Positions 9,601-18,453 of a DNA stretch of 64,000 nucleotides are shown one piece after another. Within the stretch, counting starts at the first letter, position 1; each line of letters starts with the position of its first letter. The notes beneath the pieces are model-generated. The model ran no database searches, was not told the origin of the DNA, and saw only the letters and a list, made by a program, of their open reading frames with translations. The stretch covers positions 248,001 through 312,000 of the forward strand of contig NZ_KI519422.1 in the NCBI RefSeq assembly GCF_000482465.1, read 5' to 3'. The translations under genes were made by a program, and so were the position numbers. This stretch comes from Runella limosa DSM 17973 (GTDB lineage Bacteria > Bacteroidota > Bacteroidia > Cytophagales > Spirosomataceae).

Positions 9601-12600
9601 TGACTGGAATTTTGACAAAATCCAGCCCAATGAAGTCTATGTAGATGGGGATTTGGGACCTATACACGTACAAGGAGGATTAGCCTTTTTTGATAATGAC
9701 CCCACCTATGGAAATGGGTTGAAGGGGGAGGTGGATATGACCATTGCAGGTTTGATAGGCGGATCGGTAGAAGCACAATTTGGCCGAACGCTGGCCAATA
9801 ATGGCAACTTCCGCTATTGGCACGTAGGTGGTAAAATCAAAATCGGTGGCTCAGGGATTCCGTTTGCTCCTCCTTCGCCGCTGGTATTTAGGAGTTTTGG
9901 AGGTGGTTTGTACTCCAATATGACGAAAGAATTTAACGGTGACGGGTCAATTACCTATAAACCAAAAGTTTTGCCTGCTCCCTCGGGCGGCTTTGAGGCA
10001 ACGGTGGGTATCGGCTTGGTCACGCCTGGCGTATTTACCATGGAAGGTACACTTACCATGGAGTCCAATGCCATGGCGATAGACGTAAAAGCGTGGCTAT
10101 TGGGCGAATCTATCAACAAATCGCTGGCGCAAGGGAGCGGAGTCGTGGAATACAGTTTTGCTGATAAAGTCTTCAAAGCCCAACTCAACATGCACGCGGG
10201 CTACGACGTACCACCGCTCATCAGCCTAAGTGCCGATGTGAAAGACACGCGTCTATTGATAGATGGCAACAAGGGTACATGGTTTTTATCTTTGGGCATT
10301 CCTCAAAACCGCATAGGATTGAATGTTACGCTGGCGAAGCTTGGTAGTTTTGATTTTGGGTCATATTTTATGATGGGAAACTACACGCCAGGAGATGTGG
10401 GGGCGCTTCCGCCTCCGCCTTATGGCTTTGAAAAACGGCCAGGTATTTTGCAAGAATTGGGGTACAAAGGAACTGCGGGAACTGTTTTTAAAGACAGTTC
10501 TCCGATGTTGGCCTTTGGGGTTGGTTACAAATTGGGCGCAGATTTTGGTATTGGCCCCTTCCATTTACGCTACGACGGTGCCATTGGGTTTGATTTAGCC
10601 TTGGCCAAGAGCGAAGACAAATGCAACGGAAATACGCCTGGTATCAATGGCTGGTATGCCCAAGGTCAAATCTACGCTTATATGCACTTTGCGCTGGATT
10701 TGGACATTGATACGTGGGTGTATGAAGGAAGGTTTACGGTCGTAGAGCTAGAAGCCGCTGCTTTGTTGCGCGGAGGCATGGTTAATCCGATTTGGCTCAA
10801 TGGGCACATTTTGCTCAAATACCGCGTGCTGGGCGGATTGGTAAAAGGACGCGTAAATCTTGAATTTTGGTACAACAAAGGTGAACGATGCGAACCCGCT
10901 TACTCGCCGCCTAATCCTTTTGCAGGGCAGCCACTCATCGCCACGTTGGGACCTTCGGGTACGAAGCAAAAAGTGTCCATCTTGTCGCCCTATTATGCGG
11001 AGTTTAACTATCCCGTAGAAACGGATTTGATTGTTGATATTGAAATTCCTCAAGGACAAAAAGTGGAAGCGGGAGCACAGGGCACTGTTACGATGGGGCC
11101 AGGTGGGGTGCAGATTTTCCACCGTGAGTTTCGGCTTAAATTGAAAGAAAACTTCAATGCCATTGCGACCAGTGTACCTGCCGAATATGCCAATTGTAGC
11201 AAAGATAATTCGGGACGGTTTAGCTGGGGAAAAAACGAAGACGGTGATCCTAATTACAGTGCGACGTTTTACCGCAGTACGGCGCTTTTGCCCAATTCAA
11301 CGTATAAAATGTCGATGGGCGTACAGGTGTTTATTAAAGACAACAGTGGCAAAGTAGTTCCTTACATTTTTAAAAACCAGACGGTCGAACAAACCGAAAC
11401 CGTTGAATTTGCCACGGGGCCTTGCATCAGTGTATTGTCGAAAGGAAGTGAAGATGAGGCTACGGTTCTCACTTCGTACCCATACGAAGGACAGCGATAT
11501 TTTATGAAAGGAGATGCCGCCGCGACCTTTATCAAGCTCAAAGCCAACTTGTCTTGCTGTATGAAAAACCTCAATAGCGACGAATTTTATGACTTAAAAG
11601 TTCGATTGGTACCGTTGGAAGGGGCCAAGTTTGCGGAGGTAAATGCCCCGAATGTACTGCTAGCCGACGCCAAATTTGACGGCGACAAAGTGAGCTATAA
11701 AATGCCGTTTGGCATCAAAAACAAGACTTTTTATCGCTTTGAGTTGGTACGGATTCCGAAAGCTGATTTTGCCGAAAAAATGTACGCTGAAGCCCTGAAA
11801 GCCAAAGCCTCGGCCAAAAAAATCACAACGGCTAACATTTACGTAAGTACGGGTACGAAAAGCTACAATGGAAGCATATCCGCTCAAACCTGGTCAACTT
11901 CGGGGAAATATAATGCGCCAGGAGTTGGAGCAGGTGCAACGGCCAAGGCTGTCAACCAAAAATACGAGGACGTAATAACCGACTATACAGTGGTTTCGGA
12001 ACAAGAATACGAAAAAATTGCCCAAGGCTATGGTACTTCATATAAGGTCAATACTGCAACAGAAAAGATGTTTAGTGACGGCAAGTTTCTTGTTCAAAAG
12101 TCGGTTGAAAACCTTCAACAGCAGCAAAAGCAAGAAGCCGCATTTTTCCAGAGCTTGGAATCGCGTTTGTACAAATACTACTTTAAAACCAGTGAGTTTA
12201 GTACGCTCAAGGAAAAGCTGATGGCCACGCAATTCCCTCCCACAGAAACGTCATTCTGGGGTTTTCTCTCCGATGCCTTGACGACCAAAATGGTGTCCAA
12301 AGAAGGATTTGATACGTATGAGTTAAGAACCGAAAAACTGAGCAGTGAAATCGTAAGGCCGCCTTTGGTGCTGCTTCGCGCCGACCCAACGAGCAATTGG
12401 TTTAAAAATATTGCCATTCCAGTAAGTCAATTGCTAGAACGAGTACGGCCTGATATTTATGACCCTAAAGGAACAAATATGCTGTTCAGTGGCTCGTATG
12501 GGAAAGAAAACCCCGACAGTCCAAGTAAGGTTTTTGAGCGGGCCATGGTGTTTTTTAATACCATCAATGATGCGCCCCAGCAGCCTTTCAAAAATGAAGA

Positions 12601-12640
12601 CATAGAAGCCCTTTTCCTTTCGGAAAAAAAGAAAAAATAA
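6617..12640 (+). CDS. Giant secreted protein, possible TANFOR-like N-terminal domain
   Basis: 2007 residues from the ATG at 6617 (an ATG at 6593 in frame would add eight). A long N-region precedes a hydrophobic core (WFVIGLICCAFLAP) and cleavage near GWGQ. The mature part starts VQVTVNVLPPYSAYLQDYPG, resembling what I recall of TANFOR-type domains in Bacteroidota (family call uncertain). A fibronectin-like stretch (about residues 190-330, WTPPVGVSPAQVSYTL) follows, then some 1,200 residues of Gly-rich beta repeats, and a lysine-rich end (EKKKK). No standard T9SS tail is visible. Part of the signal region is encoded by one of two inverted copies of a GC-rich palindrome (6634-6660, 6727-6751). 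It is coupled to the barrel gene upstream and followed after 28 bp by another secreted-protein gene. Its function is unknown; a large surface-exposed or periplasmic scaffold is the most likely role. Confidence 0.75.
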   Translation: MESRFNSPLAPNGGIVRFVCGTKLRWFVIGLICCAFLAPIGGWGQSVQVTVNVLPPYSAYLQDYPGRGNQVQIFVRNTTSAVLEVRFLGVITGDNGVRIATPQNFRPLVPLRLAPLENKLLTRSDLEGLFDLGQIEVQGVDKAQLYRGMPLPEGNYQLCVQAFDNRSSRPLSADFPLGCSGLFTLRSVEPPMLVNPICDSKVAANTPQNVIFSWTPPVGVSPAQVSYTLRVIELPDVQPVAENVLNNQSNVISGFPNSSQDKKPTSKPTKIETAEIKVNTSNALLGYDPNVFIDAVVLPPSGVEVKNIRVNSFLYGPNQPALKVGKRYAVRVQAFDASRKINFLNEGKSPVCYFTYGEDTMPFFPLGPSFAANDSTGKPKPMVVKSGNIPVNCSCNAGEISDNQVDNEGVLKNKSATIGLFTMQLLDNVKEVNGKLNGDGMIPIPMVNSQYVKLRVRLYDVQCNAAGQVIGGTVRARLSNKANPSLFPNYDSPDYKPPTLTSSQMGSLSEFFATQKDMLVSSLKNTKESIGFEVPFGIDKSFGPVNTVIAITNVTFTPKNAYFDANTWIKVANSQVNGIPLSGYNMCMSPNKPCGEGILYLAEKMQLSQFFALKGMDTAPPKGPFEGPDTTVVTHVVFDENGYKQLRVHGLLTPPGLVNAETNGPVEISVNAGMVNFQNWTAQLSFPKFYVQGLSDFKFAMLPGKPALYDHSETTTPAKLPEGYLENPALELNLWQGLYFPEISLELPAFIKRADGKPLTVGVSDLISDNNGFSGKAFVKNILDVGSGSLDSWYYSIDELSVSFLKSTFQKSQMKGLVVLPIFKNPQEQASQLPYTCTLSKDPQAGSLGVEFSISPTDKMQMDIWMAQLHLAADSKIFVTYNTEGFTAGAELNGKLDIVTDYFNFTAASFQGLKFQSKPDYFGLTSLKMGSASPQKAMADFPLTLTDYKLVNNGGGSMGLKLMGKLDLTGDGDKGLSATGGATILFKVGMKNGRPDWNFDKIQPNEVYVDGDLGPIHVQGGLAFFDNDPTYGNGLKGEVDMTIAGLIGGSVEAQFGRTLANNGNFRYWHVGGKIKIGGSGIPFAPPSPLVFRSFGGGLYSNMTKEFNGDGSITYKPKVLPAPSGGFEATVGIGLVTPGVFTMEGTLTMESNAMAIDVKAWLLGESINKSLAQGSGVVEYSFADKVFKAQLNMHAGYDVPPLISLSADVKDTRLLIDGNKGTWFLSLGIPQNRIGLNVTLAKLGSFDFGSYFMMGNYTPGDVGALPPPPYGFEKRPGILQELGYKGTAGTVFKDSSPMLAFGVGYKLGADFGIGPFHLRYDGAIGFDLALAKSEDKCNGNTPGINGWYAQGQIYAYMHFALDLDIDTWVYEGRFTVVELEAAALLRGGMVNPIWLNGHILLKYRVLGGLVKGRVNLEFWYNKGERCEPAYSPPNPFAGQPLIATLGPSGTKQKVSILSPYYAEFNYPVETDLIVDIEIPQGQKVEAGAQGTVTMGPGGVQIFHREFRLKLKENFNAIATSVPAEYANCSKDNSGRFSWGKNEDGDPNYSATFYRSTALLPNSTYKMSMGVQVFIKDNSGKVVPYIFKNQTVEQTETVEFATGPCISVLSKGSEDEATVLTSYPYEGQRYFMKGDAAATFIKLKANLSCCMKNLNSDEFYDLKVRLVPLEGAKFAEVNAPNVLLADAKFDGDKVSYKMPFGIKNKTFYRFELVRIPKADFAEKMYAEALKAKASAKKITTANIYVSTGTKSYNGSISAQTWSTSGKYNAPGVGAGATAKAVNQKYEDVITDYTVVSEQEYEKIAQGYGTSYKVNTATEKMFSDGKFLVQKSVENLQQQQKQEAAFFQSLESRLYKYYFKTSEFSTLKEKLMATQFPPTETSFWGFLSDALTTKMVSKEGFDTYELRTEKLSSEIVRPPLVLLRADPTSNWFKNIAIPVSQLLERVRPDIYDPKGTNMLFSGSYGKENPDSPSKVFERAMVFFNTINDAPQQPFKNEDIEALFLSEKKKK
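6634..6660 (+). repeat. GC-rich palindromic repeat, copy 1 (core CCCCCAATGGGGG)
   Basis: The core CCCCCAATGGGGG is preceded by CAGCCCCCTAG. It starts right after the stop codon of the barrel gene and lies inside the N-terminal coding part of the next gene. Copy 2 at 6727-6751 is nearly its reverse complement. Repeats of this look (CCCC-TA-CCCCC-AA-GGGGG) are common between genes in Bacteroidota. Confidence 0.75.
6727..6751 (-). repeat. GC-rich palindromic repeat, copy 2 (inverted)
   Basis: Read on the minus strand this is CTGCCCCCAACCCCCAATGG and on, matching copy 1 apart from one indel and a few changes. It encodes the LAPIGGWGQ end of the signal peptide of the 2007-residue protein. The two copies, about 66 bp apart, could fold into a long hairpin in the mRNA. 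Confidence 0.75.
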
Positions 12641-12668
12641 ACGAACAATTGACTGAAAATTGAGAATT

Positions 12669-13721
12669 ATGAAACCACTCGTCACATTGCTAATCGTTGT
12701 CGGATTTTTTTCAAACTCTTTTGCGCAGCTAGGCAAAAAAGTAACAGCCAATGCGCCAATCACCGCACCTAAGACACCTGCCGTAAACTTGAATGTGGTA
12801 GAAATGAGCCTCATAGCCAATACGAACGCTACCAGTGCCGATTTAGGCGGGTTTAATATAGCAGATAAAGAGTTGGGTAAAAATGCTTTGGAGGCAAACC
12901 AAATAGTGGCTGATGCCAATAAGATGATGATTGAGAAAACCATCTTTGGCGACAACGCCCCCAAAAACTACGGCATCACTTATTGGTCGGACCCAGTCTT
13001 GAAATTGTACAATAAATACATTGCGCAAAAACTAGTAGAGCTCATTGAAGCAAACGATGACAAATACAACAGCAACAATCAGGGAATCAATGAGTACATC
13101 GCTTCAAAGGTAGCCGATCAGCTTGTTTTGGCAGCAACCAATAACGGGGCTTATGTAAATACGTTGTTAGAAAAGTGGAAAGGAGGCAAGCTTGGCCCAG
13201 AAACGCTGGAAACGCTCAGAACAAAAACCAAGGAAAAGTTCAAAACGGAGACTTGGACGGCTGATTATCAACAACCCAACTACTTTAAAGATGAGTTGCT
13301 GAACATTCACTCTCAGATGCCTTTTGACTACGTAACAGACAAGTCGAATGGATACTCCTCTACGAACAGTCCTGCCAACACCCGTGGCTTTTTCTTTATG
13401 GCGAGTCCAGGAGCGAATGCCAATTGCGCTATTGCGGTTATCATTGCCAAAAGCCAAATAGAGACCAATAAAAGCAACAGTAAACTGACTCAGCTATTGC
13501 AATCGGCCAAGTGGGGAACGCTCTATCGCCCATTGTTGGATTACAAAAATCAAAGTGCCTTTTTTGACGTACATCAGGTAAGTTTAAATTGGTTACAGGC
13601 CATTACGTCGTCCAATCAAGGAGCTATTTTGTTTGACAAAGACCATAATTGCCCGTCGGAAATGGCTTACAGCATTGCCCAAAAAATCCGCTCCGCCTCG
13701 GTGTTTAACTCCGCTAAATAA
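12669..13721 (+). CDS. Secreted protein of unknown function (350 aa)
   Basis: A signal peptide (MKPLVTLLIVVGFFSNSFAQ) leads a 330-residue mature protein that matches no family I know. The middle is mostly helical (IAQKLVELIEANDD, IASKVADQLVLAAT) with Lys/Glu-rich stretches; there are no membrane segments after the signal and no C-terminal sorting motif. Start: an in-frame TTG at 12660 exists, but the ATG at 12669 gives a normal signal peptide. It lies 28 bp after the 2007-residue protein gene and 8 bp before the next gene, so it is part of the same transcript. The helical character contrasts with the beta-rich products around it and may indicate a periplasmic or adaptor role (inference). Confidence 0.7.
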   Translation: MKPLVTLLIVVGFFSNSFAQLGKKVTANAPITAPKTPAVNLNVVEMSLIANTNATSADLGGFNIADKELGKNALEANQIVADANKMMIEKTIFGDNAPKNYGITYWSDPVLKLYNKYIAQKLVELIEANDDKYNSNNQGINEYIASKVADQLVLAATNNGAYVNTLLEKWKGGKLGPETLETLRTKTKEKFKTETWTADYQQPNYFKDELLNIHSQMPFDYVTDKSNGYSSTNSPANTRGFFFMASPGANANCAIAVIIAKSQIETNKSNSKLTQLLQSAKWGTLYRPLLDYKNQSAFFDVHQVSLNWLQAITSSNQGAILFDKDHNCPSEMAYSIAQKIRSASVFNSAK

Positions 13722-13729
13722 TTGACAAC

Positions 13730-15832
13730 ATGAAAGTTAGTGTATATACTCGTTTTGTCCTTTGCTTCTTACTTTTTGCTTCTTCAGCTTGGGGGCAACA
13801 AAAAAAGACGGCTGCTTCTCCAAAAACACCCATAGATACCTCGCTGTTGGGAAAATACCGAGTAGGGGTAATGACCAAATCCTTTGGCGATTCGATTGTC
13901 GTTCGTTGGGCACCCAACCAATCCTCTTTTTTCAGACAAGCGCTTAAATCGGGCTATTTGCTTACTCGGCGGAGCGTAATTGACAATAAAACTACGAAAC
14001 TGGACTTTCAAGAGATGATATTGCCTTGGACACTTGATGAATGGCTTAAAAATACGGCTCGCCGCGACACCCTAGCGGCGGCTTGTGCGCAGTTGGTTCA
14101 TGGAAAAAATACGCCCATCGGAGCTACTGAGGCCGTGACGCTGGATAAAATTTTGGAACAACAAAATCAAAACGACCTGCGCATGATGTTGGCCTTGGTT
14201 TTGGCAGATAGCCACCCCCGATATGCCCGTGGAATGGCCTTAGGTTGGGTAGATAAAAAGGTTAAAAAAGGAGTTCAGTATCTCTATTATATCATTCCAC
14301 TGACCGATCCGCAAACGTATCCAGTAGAAGTGGCGGCATCGTCGGTGGTCAATGACGGCCCAGGAGCGCCCCTGAAAATGGTACCTGTCCGCCCCGAATC
14401 GGGAGAGCATTTGATAAAACTTAAATGGAATCGCCGTTTGGCCGAATCCGCTTTTTCGTCATACCACGTAGAGCGCTCAACAGATGGCGGCAAAACTTTC
14501 CGTCGGCTCACCAAGCGTCCATGGATACAGCCCCCCGCCGATCAGATGGATGACATCATCCAATATGCTGACTCCGTTCCTCAAAATTACCGCCACTATC
14601 ATTATCGAATTTTGGGCATTACGCCTTTTGGTGAATTGGCACCTTCTGAGGTTATTGTAGGCATGGGAGTTGACAAAACCCCCCCGCCATCGGTAGAACA
14701 ACTCAATGCCAAACACCTCAATGGAGCCAAAGTAAGCGTTACTTGGAAATATCCTACAGTAACTGGCGATGTGGCAGGCTTTGTGGTGGCCAAAGCAACG
14801 AATTTAGAAGGGCCTTTTAGCCCGCTAGTTACCCAGCCGTTGGCGCCTTCGATACGTGAATTTACGGATACCACCGCTATCCCTCATTTGCCCAATTATT
14901 ACAAAGTAATAGCAATAGATACGGCCCGAAACTTGGGGCATAGTCTGCCCGTTTATTGCATCATCAAAGACGGAAAAGGTCCTTCAAAGCCAAAAGGATT
15001 GCAAGGATACATTGACTCAACGGGCTTTGTGCGTGTTGTGTGGGACATGAATCCCGAACCCGATTTGATGGGCTATCAGGTGGTATCGGCAAACGACCGC
15101 AAACACGTTTTTACGGTAGATACCAAAGGCTATTTGGCATTACCAGTCTATAATGATAGCGTGACGCTAAATACCTTGACGCGTAAAAAATACTTTCGGG
15201 TGATTGCCTACGACAAAAATTACAATCCAAGCGAAGCGTCTGATATTTTGGAGCTGATTCGTCCCGATAAAATTGCGCCAACGACGCCTGTCATAAGAGA
15301 CTATGTAGTGAGCGATACCTCAGTAGCGTTTTCGTGGGCACCAAGTAGCAGCGACGACGTAGCGTATCAGTTGTTGTTACGTCGCGGTAAAAACAGTGAA
15401 AGGTGGGTTGAATTGGCAAAATTAGCCAAAGACATTTCGACTTACACCGACAAAACCATCAAAGGAAGCGCAGAATACGGCTATGCGTTGGTGGCAGTGG
15501 ACGAAGCGGGGCTGCGTTCAGAGACGTCTTTCCCGCTCAATGTTCAAACGCCTCGCATTACTCCCCAAAAAGTCAATGGGCTCAAAGCGATTGTCAATCC
15601 AGATAAAACGGTGTTGGTTTCGTGGAATTATGCCGTCCCGAATTGTCGCTTTGTGGTTTATCGGTCTGTCGAAAAAGAACCTTTTTTAAGTTATGATTCG
15701 GTTTATGATAACCGTCAATACCAAGATAAACGCCCACCAGCTAAAGGCATTGTTCAGTATGCGGTACGGGTTATTTATCCTGATGGACTGGAGTCAAGTT
15801 TGTCTTCGGTCGTAAAAGTAGAGCTTAAATAA
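13730..15832 (+). CDS. Secreted fibronectin III-like repeat protein (700 aa)
   Basis: Signal peptide at residues 1-22 (ending SSAWGQ). After a 190-residue N-terminal region there are about five fibronectin III-like units: near 215-310 (LIKLKWNRRL, then YHVERSTDGGKTF), 322-415 (VSVTWKYPTV), 418-510 (VRVVWDMNPEPDLMGYQV), 520-610 (VAFSWAPSSSDDVAYQL) and 613-700 (VLVSWNYAVPNCRFVVY). The Trp plus Tyr pattern and the proline-rich linkers mark the domain borders. The protein ends in the last domain (VVKVELK) with no T9SS tail, so it may stay periplasmic or be held by a partner. It is the fourth gene of the envelope unit, 8 bp after the 350-aa gene and 23 bp before the next. A binding or scaffold role is likely; no catalytic residues are apparent. 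Confidence 0.8.
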   Translation: MKVSVYTRFVLCFLLFASSAWGQQKKTAASPKTPIDTSLLGKYRVGVMTKSFGDSIVVRWAPNQSSFFRQALKSGYLLTRRSVIDNKTTKLDFQEMILPWTLDEWLKNTARRDTLAAACAQLVHGKNTPIGATEAVTLDKILEQQNQNDLRMMLALVLADSHPRYARGMALGWVDKKVKKGVQYLYYIIPLTDPQTYPVEVAASSVVNDGPGAPLKMVPVRPESGEHLIKLKWNRRLAESAFSSYHVERSTDGGKTFRRLTKRPWIQPPADQMDDIIQYADSVPQNYRHYHYRILGITPFGELAPSEVIVGMGVDKTPPPSVEQLNAKHLNGAKVSVTWKYPTVTGDVAGFVVAKATNLEGPFSPLVTQPLAPSIREFTDTTAIPHLPNYYKVIAIDTARNLGHSLPVYCIIKDGKGPSKPKGLQGYIDSTGFVRVVWDMNPEPDLMGYQVVSANDRKHVFTVDTKGYLALPVYNDSVTLNTLTRKKYFRVIAYDKNYNPSEASDILELIRPDKIAPTTPVIRDYVVSDTSVAFSWAPSSSDDVAYQLLLRRGKNSERWVELAKLAKDISTYTDKTIKGSAEYGYALVAVDEAGLRSETSFPLNVQTPRITPQKVNGLKAIVNPDKTVLVSWNYAVPNCRFVVYRSVEKEPFLSYDSVYDNRQYQDKRPPAKGIVQYAVRVIYPDGLESSLSSVVKVELK

Positions 15833-15855
15833 ATGCCATTCAACGCATTGTGCCC

Positions 15856-18441
15856 ATGAAAAAGCTATTCTTATTTTTAGTGTTTATCAGTTTTGGGAAA
15901 GCCTTTGCCCAAAGCGAAGCACCTTCCAATTTGGCGGCGGTTGCCGTTTCCAGCAAACAGGTTAATCTGAGCTGGAAAGATAATTCGAATCGGGAGTTAG
16001 GCTTTGAAATAGAGCGTTCTACTACTTCTGAAACGGCGGGTTTTTCAAAATTAGGCGAGGTCGCAGCCAATGTTATTTCTTATACCGATGCCAATCCGCC
16101 AGCCAATATGTATAGTTATTATCGGGTAAGGGCGAAGTTGACAGCGACCACTTTTAGCGGTTATTCCAACGTGGTTTATGCTTTCCCGCCCGTTGCGCCC
16201 AACATTTCAAAAATTGAGGTGAAAGGGACAAACTGGATTGCGATTACGTTTAAGGTACAAGGCGGAAAAGAAAACGGCAATGTCGTTATTCAGCGTCGCC
16301 AAGGGCAGGGTGGGGCATGGAGTACGATTGGCTCGTTTGATTCTAACCTTACGTTTTATGATGACCAAACCGTTCCGTTAGACAACACTGAGTACTGTTA
16401 TCGGGTGTCTTGGACGGGAGCTCCCAATGAGTTTTCTAATATCGCCTGTGCCACTACGCTCGCCTCACCTCCTAACCCGCCCACCAATCTTAGCGCTGTA
16501 GCGGTATCGTCAAGCCAAATCAACCTTAGTTGGACGGATGCGTCCAATAATGAGTCGGGTTTCGAAGTTTTTCGCTCTACTGATAATGCTAATTTTTCTA
16601 AAATTGCCGATGTTGGCGCCAATGCAACGACCTACGCCAATACGGGGCTGAATGCTTCTACCCGTTATTATTATTATGTAGGTTCTCAACGGGGTGGGAC
16701 GCCTTCGCGCACCAAATCCAATACCGCCGATGCCACCACGCAGTCGGGCTTGCCCAATGCCCCCGCACGCTTAACGGCCAACGCTACAAGTAGTTCCCAA
16801 ATCAATCTTTCGTGGGCGGATTTGTCAGACAATGAAACGGGTTTTGAAATAGAACGTAGTACGGATAGCCGAAATTATAGCAAAATAGCCGACGTGGGGG
16901 CTGGAACAACGACCTATTCCAACACGGGACTTATTAGCAATACGCAATATTGTTATCGGGTACGGGCAAAAAATGGCGCAGGAAACTCAGGTTATACCGA
17001 CCCAGCTTGCGCTACTACCCAAGCTCCTCCCGTAACGATTCCTCGCCCGCCGAGTAGTTTGACAGTCACGGCGACAAGCAGCAGTCAAATCAATTTGGCG
17101 TGGACGGACAATGCCTCTGATGAAACGGGCTTTGAAATTGAACGCAGTACAGATGGTACGAATTTTGCAAAAATCGCCGATGTCGGTGCGAATACTACGA
17201 CTTATTCGAATACAGGCTTGAACGCTTCAACGCGTTATTGGTACCGCGTTCGGGCTAAAAATTCGGCGGGAGTAAGTAGTTATACTAACGTTGCTGACGC
17301 CACTACCCAAGCGCCTCCCGTAACGATTCCTCGCCCTGCGAGCAGCTTGACAGCCACGGCTATGAGCAGCAGTCAAATCAATTTGGCATGGACGGATAAT
17401 GCGTCCGACGAAACGGGTTTTGAAATTGAGCGCAGTACGGATGGTACGAATTTTGCGAAAATCGCGGATGTAGGCGCGAATACCGCTACCTATTCGAACA
17501 CAGGTTTGAACGCTTCAACGCGTTATTGGTATCGCGTTCGGGCTAAAAATTCGGCGGGCGCTAGTAGTTACACCAACGTTGCTGACGCCACCACCCAAGC
17601 TCCTCCCGTAACGATTCCCCGTCCGCCGAGTAGTTTGACAGCCACGGCGACAAGCAGCAGTCAAATCAATTTGGCGTGGACGGATAATGCTTCTGACGAA
17701 ACGGGCTTTGAAATAGAACGCAGTACGGATGGGACGAATTTTGCGAAAATTGTGGATGTAGGCGCGAATACCACGTCGTACTCGAACACGGGCTTGAGTG
17801 CTTCAACGCGTTATTGGTACCGCGTTCGGGCTAAAAATTCGGCGGGCGCTAGTAGTTATACCAACGTTTCGGACGCCACTACTTCATTGGCCGTTCCTGT
17901 AGCTCCAACAAACCTCACGGCCGAACTCGCAGATTATGACCAAATTCGGTTGACGTGGGGAACGCTTTCTAACGTCACCAACGTCCTCGTTGAGCGTTCA
18001 ACCAGTCCGAATACTGGGTTTGCGCAAATTACGCAACAACCCGCTACGAACACCTCGTACGTGGATCTTGGGCTCAACGAACAAACTACCTATTATTACC
18101 GCATTCGCCTTTCTAACGCCGCTGGGAATTCAGGGTACAGCAACGTAGTGAGTGTTACTACGCCCGAAGTGGTGATTTCGGTACGGCCGCAGTTGTCGGA
18201 AGTGGGATTGACCGTGGTTGCTTACGGCCACACGTTACGCATCCAAAACGAGCGTTTTCAGCCGTTAGAAATGGACTGGAAACTCATGAGTTTGAATGGA
18301 CAACCCCTCAAAACCGATGCAGGCATCGTGGCAGGCAAGCAAGCATGGATACACGATCTAAGTGCCTTGCGAGGAGGCGTGTATGTAGTGGTAGTAAATG
18401 CCGAAAATCGTGTTTTTTCGACCAAAATTGTACTCAATTAA
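15856..18441 (+). CDS. Secreted fibronectin III repeat protein with T9SS type A-like sorting domain
   Basis: 861 residues. Signal peptide (MKKLFLFLVFISFGKAFAQ), then eight fibronectin III domains of about 90-96 residues (units start near 22, 112, 212, 305, 395, 491, 587 and 687; typical start SSLTATATSSSQINLAWTDN). Units five to seven are nearly identical. The last 80 residues (about 780-861) form a C-terminal domain with the type A T9SS pattern: a short strand, then LMSLNGQPL, then LSALRGGVYVVVV and FSTKIVLN. This predicts export across the outer membrane by T9SS, removal of the tail and attachment to the surface. The ATG at 15856 is chosen over an in-frame GTG at 15850. It is the only protein of the operon with this tail and is probably its cell-surface component. 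Confidence 0.9.
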   Translation: MKKLFLFLVFISFGKAFAQSEAPSNLAAVAVSSKQVNLSWKDNSNRELGFEIERSTTSETAGFSKLGEVAANVISYTDANPPANMYSYYRVRAKLTATTFSGYSNVVYAFPPVAPNISKIEVKGTNWIAITFKVQGGKENGNVVIQRRQGQGGAWSTIGSFDSNLTFYDDQTVPLDNTEYCYRVSWTGAPNEFSNIACATTLASPPNPPTNLSAVAVSSSQINLSWTDASNNESGFEVFRSTDNANFSKIADVGANATTYANTGLNASTRYYYYVGSQRGGTPSRTKSNTADATTQSGLPNAPARLTANATSSSQINLSWADLSDNETGFEIERSTDSRNYSKIADVGAGTTTYSNTGLISNTQYCYRVRAKNGAGNSGYTDPACATTQAPPVTIPRPPSSLTVTATSSSQINLAWTDNASDETGFEIERSTDGTNFAKIADVGANTTTYSNTGLNASTRYWYRVRAKNSAGVSSYTNVADATTQAPPVTIPRPASSLTATAMSSSQINLAWTDNASDETGFEIERSTDGTNFAKIADVGANTATYSNTGLNASTRYWYRVRAKNSAGASSYTNVADATTQAPPVTIPRPPSSLTATATSSSQINLAWTDNASDETGFEIERSTDGTNFAKIVDVGANTTSYSNTGLSASTRYWYRVRAKNSAGASSYTNVSDATTSLAVPVAPTNLTAELADYDQIRLTWGTLSNVTNVLVERSTSPNTGFAQITQQPATNTSYVDLGLNEQTTYYYRIRLSNAAGNSGYSNVVSVTTPEVVISVRPQLSEVGLTVVAYGHTLRIQNERFQPLEMDWKLMSLNGQPLKTDAGIVAGKQAWIHDLSALRGGVYVVVVNAENRVFSTKIVLN
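17032..17883 (+). repeat. Tandem 288-bp fibronectin III repeats (three units)
   Basis: Three in-frame copies with a period of 288 bp (96 codons), starting at 17032, 17320 and 17608 at the shared word GTAACGATT. The units differ at scattered positions only, which indicates recent duplication or conversion inside the gene. Confidence 0.9.
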
Positions 18442-18453
18442 TTCCCAAAGAAT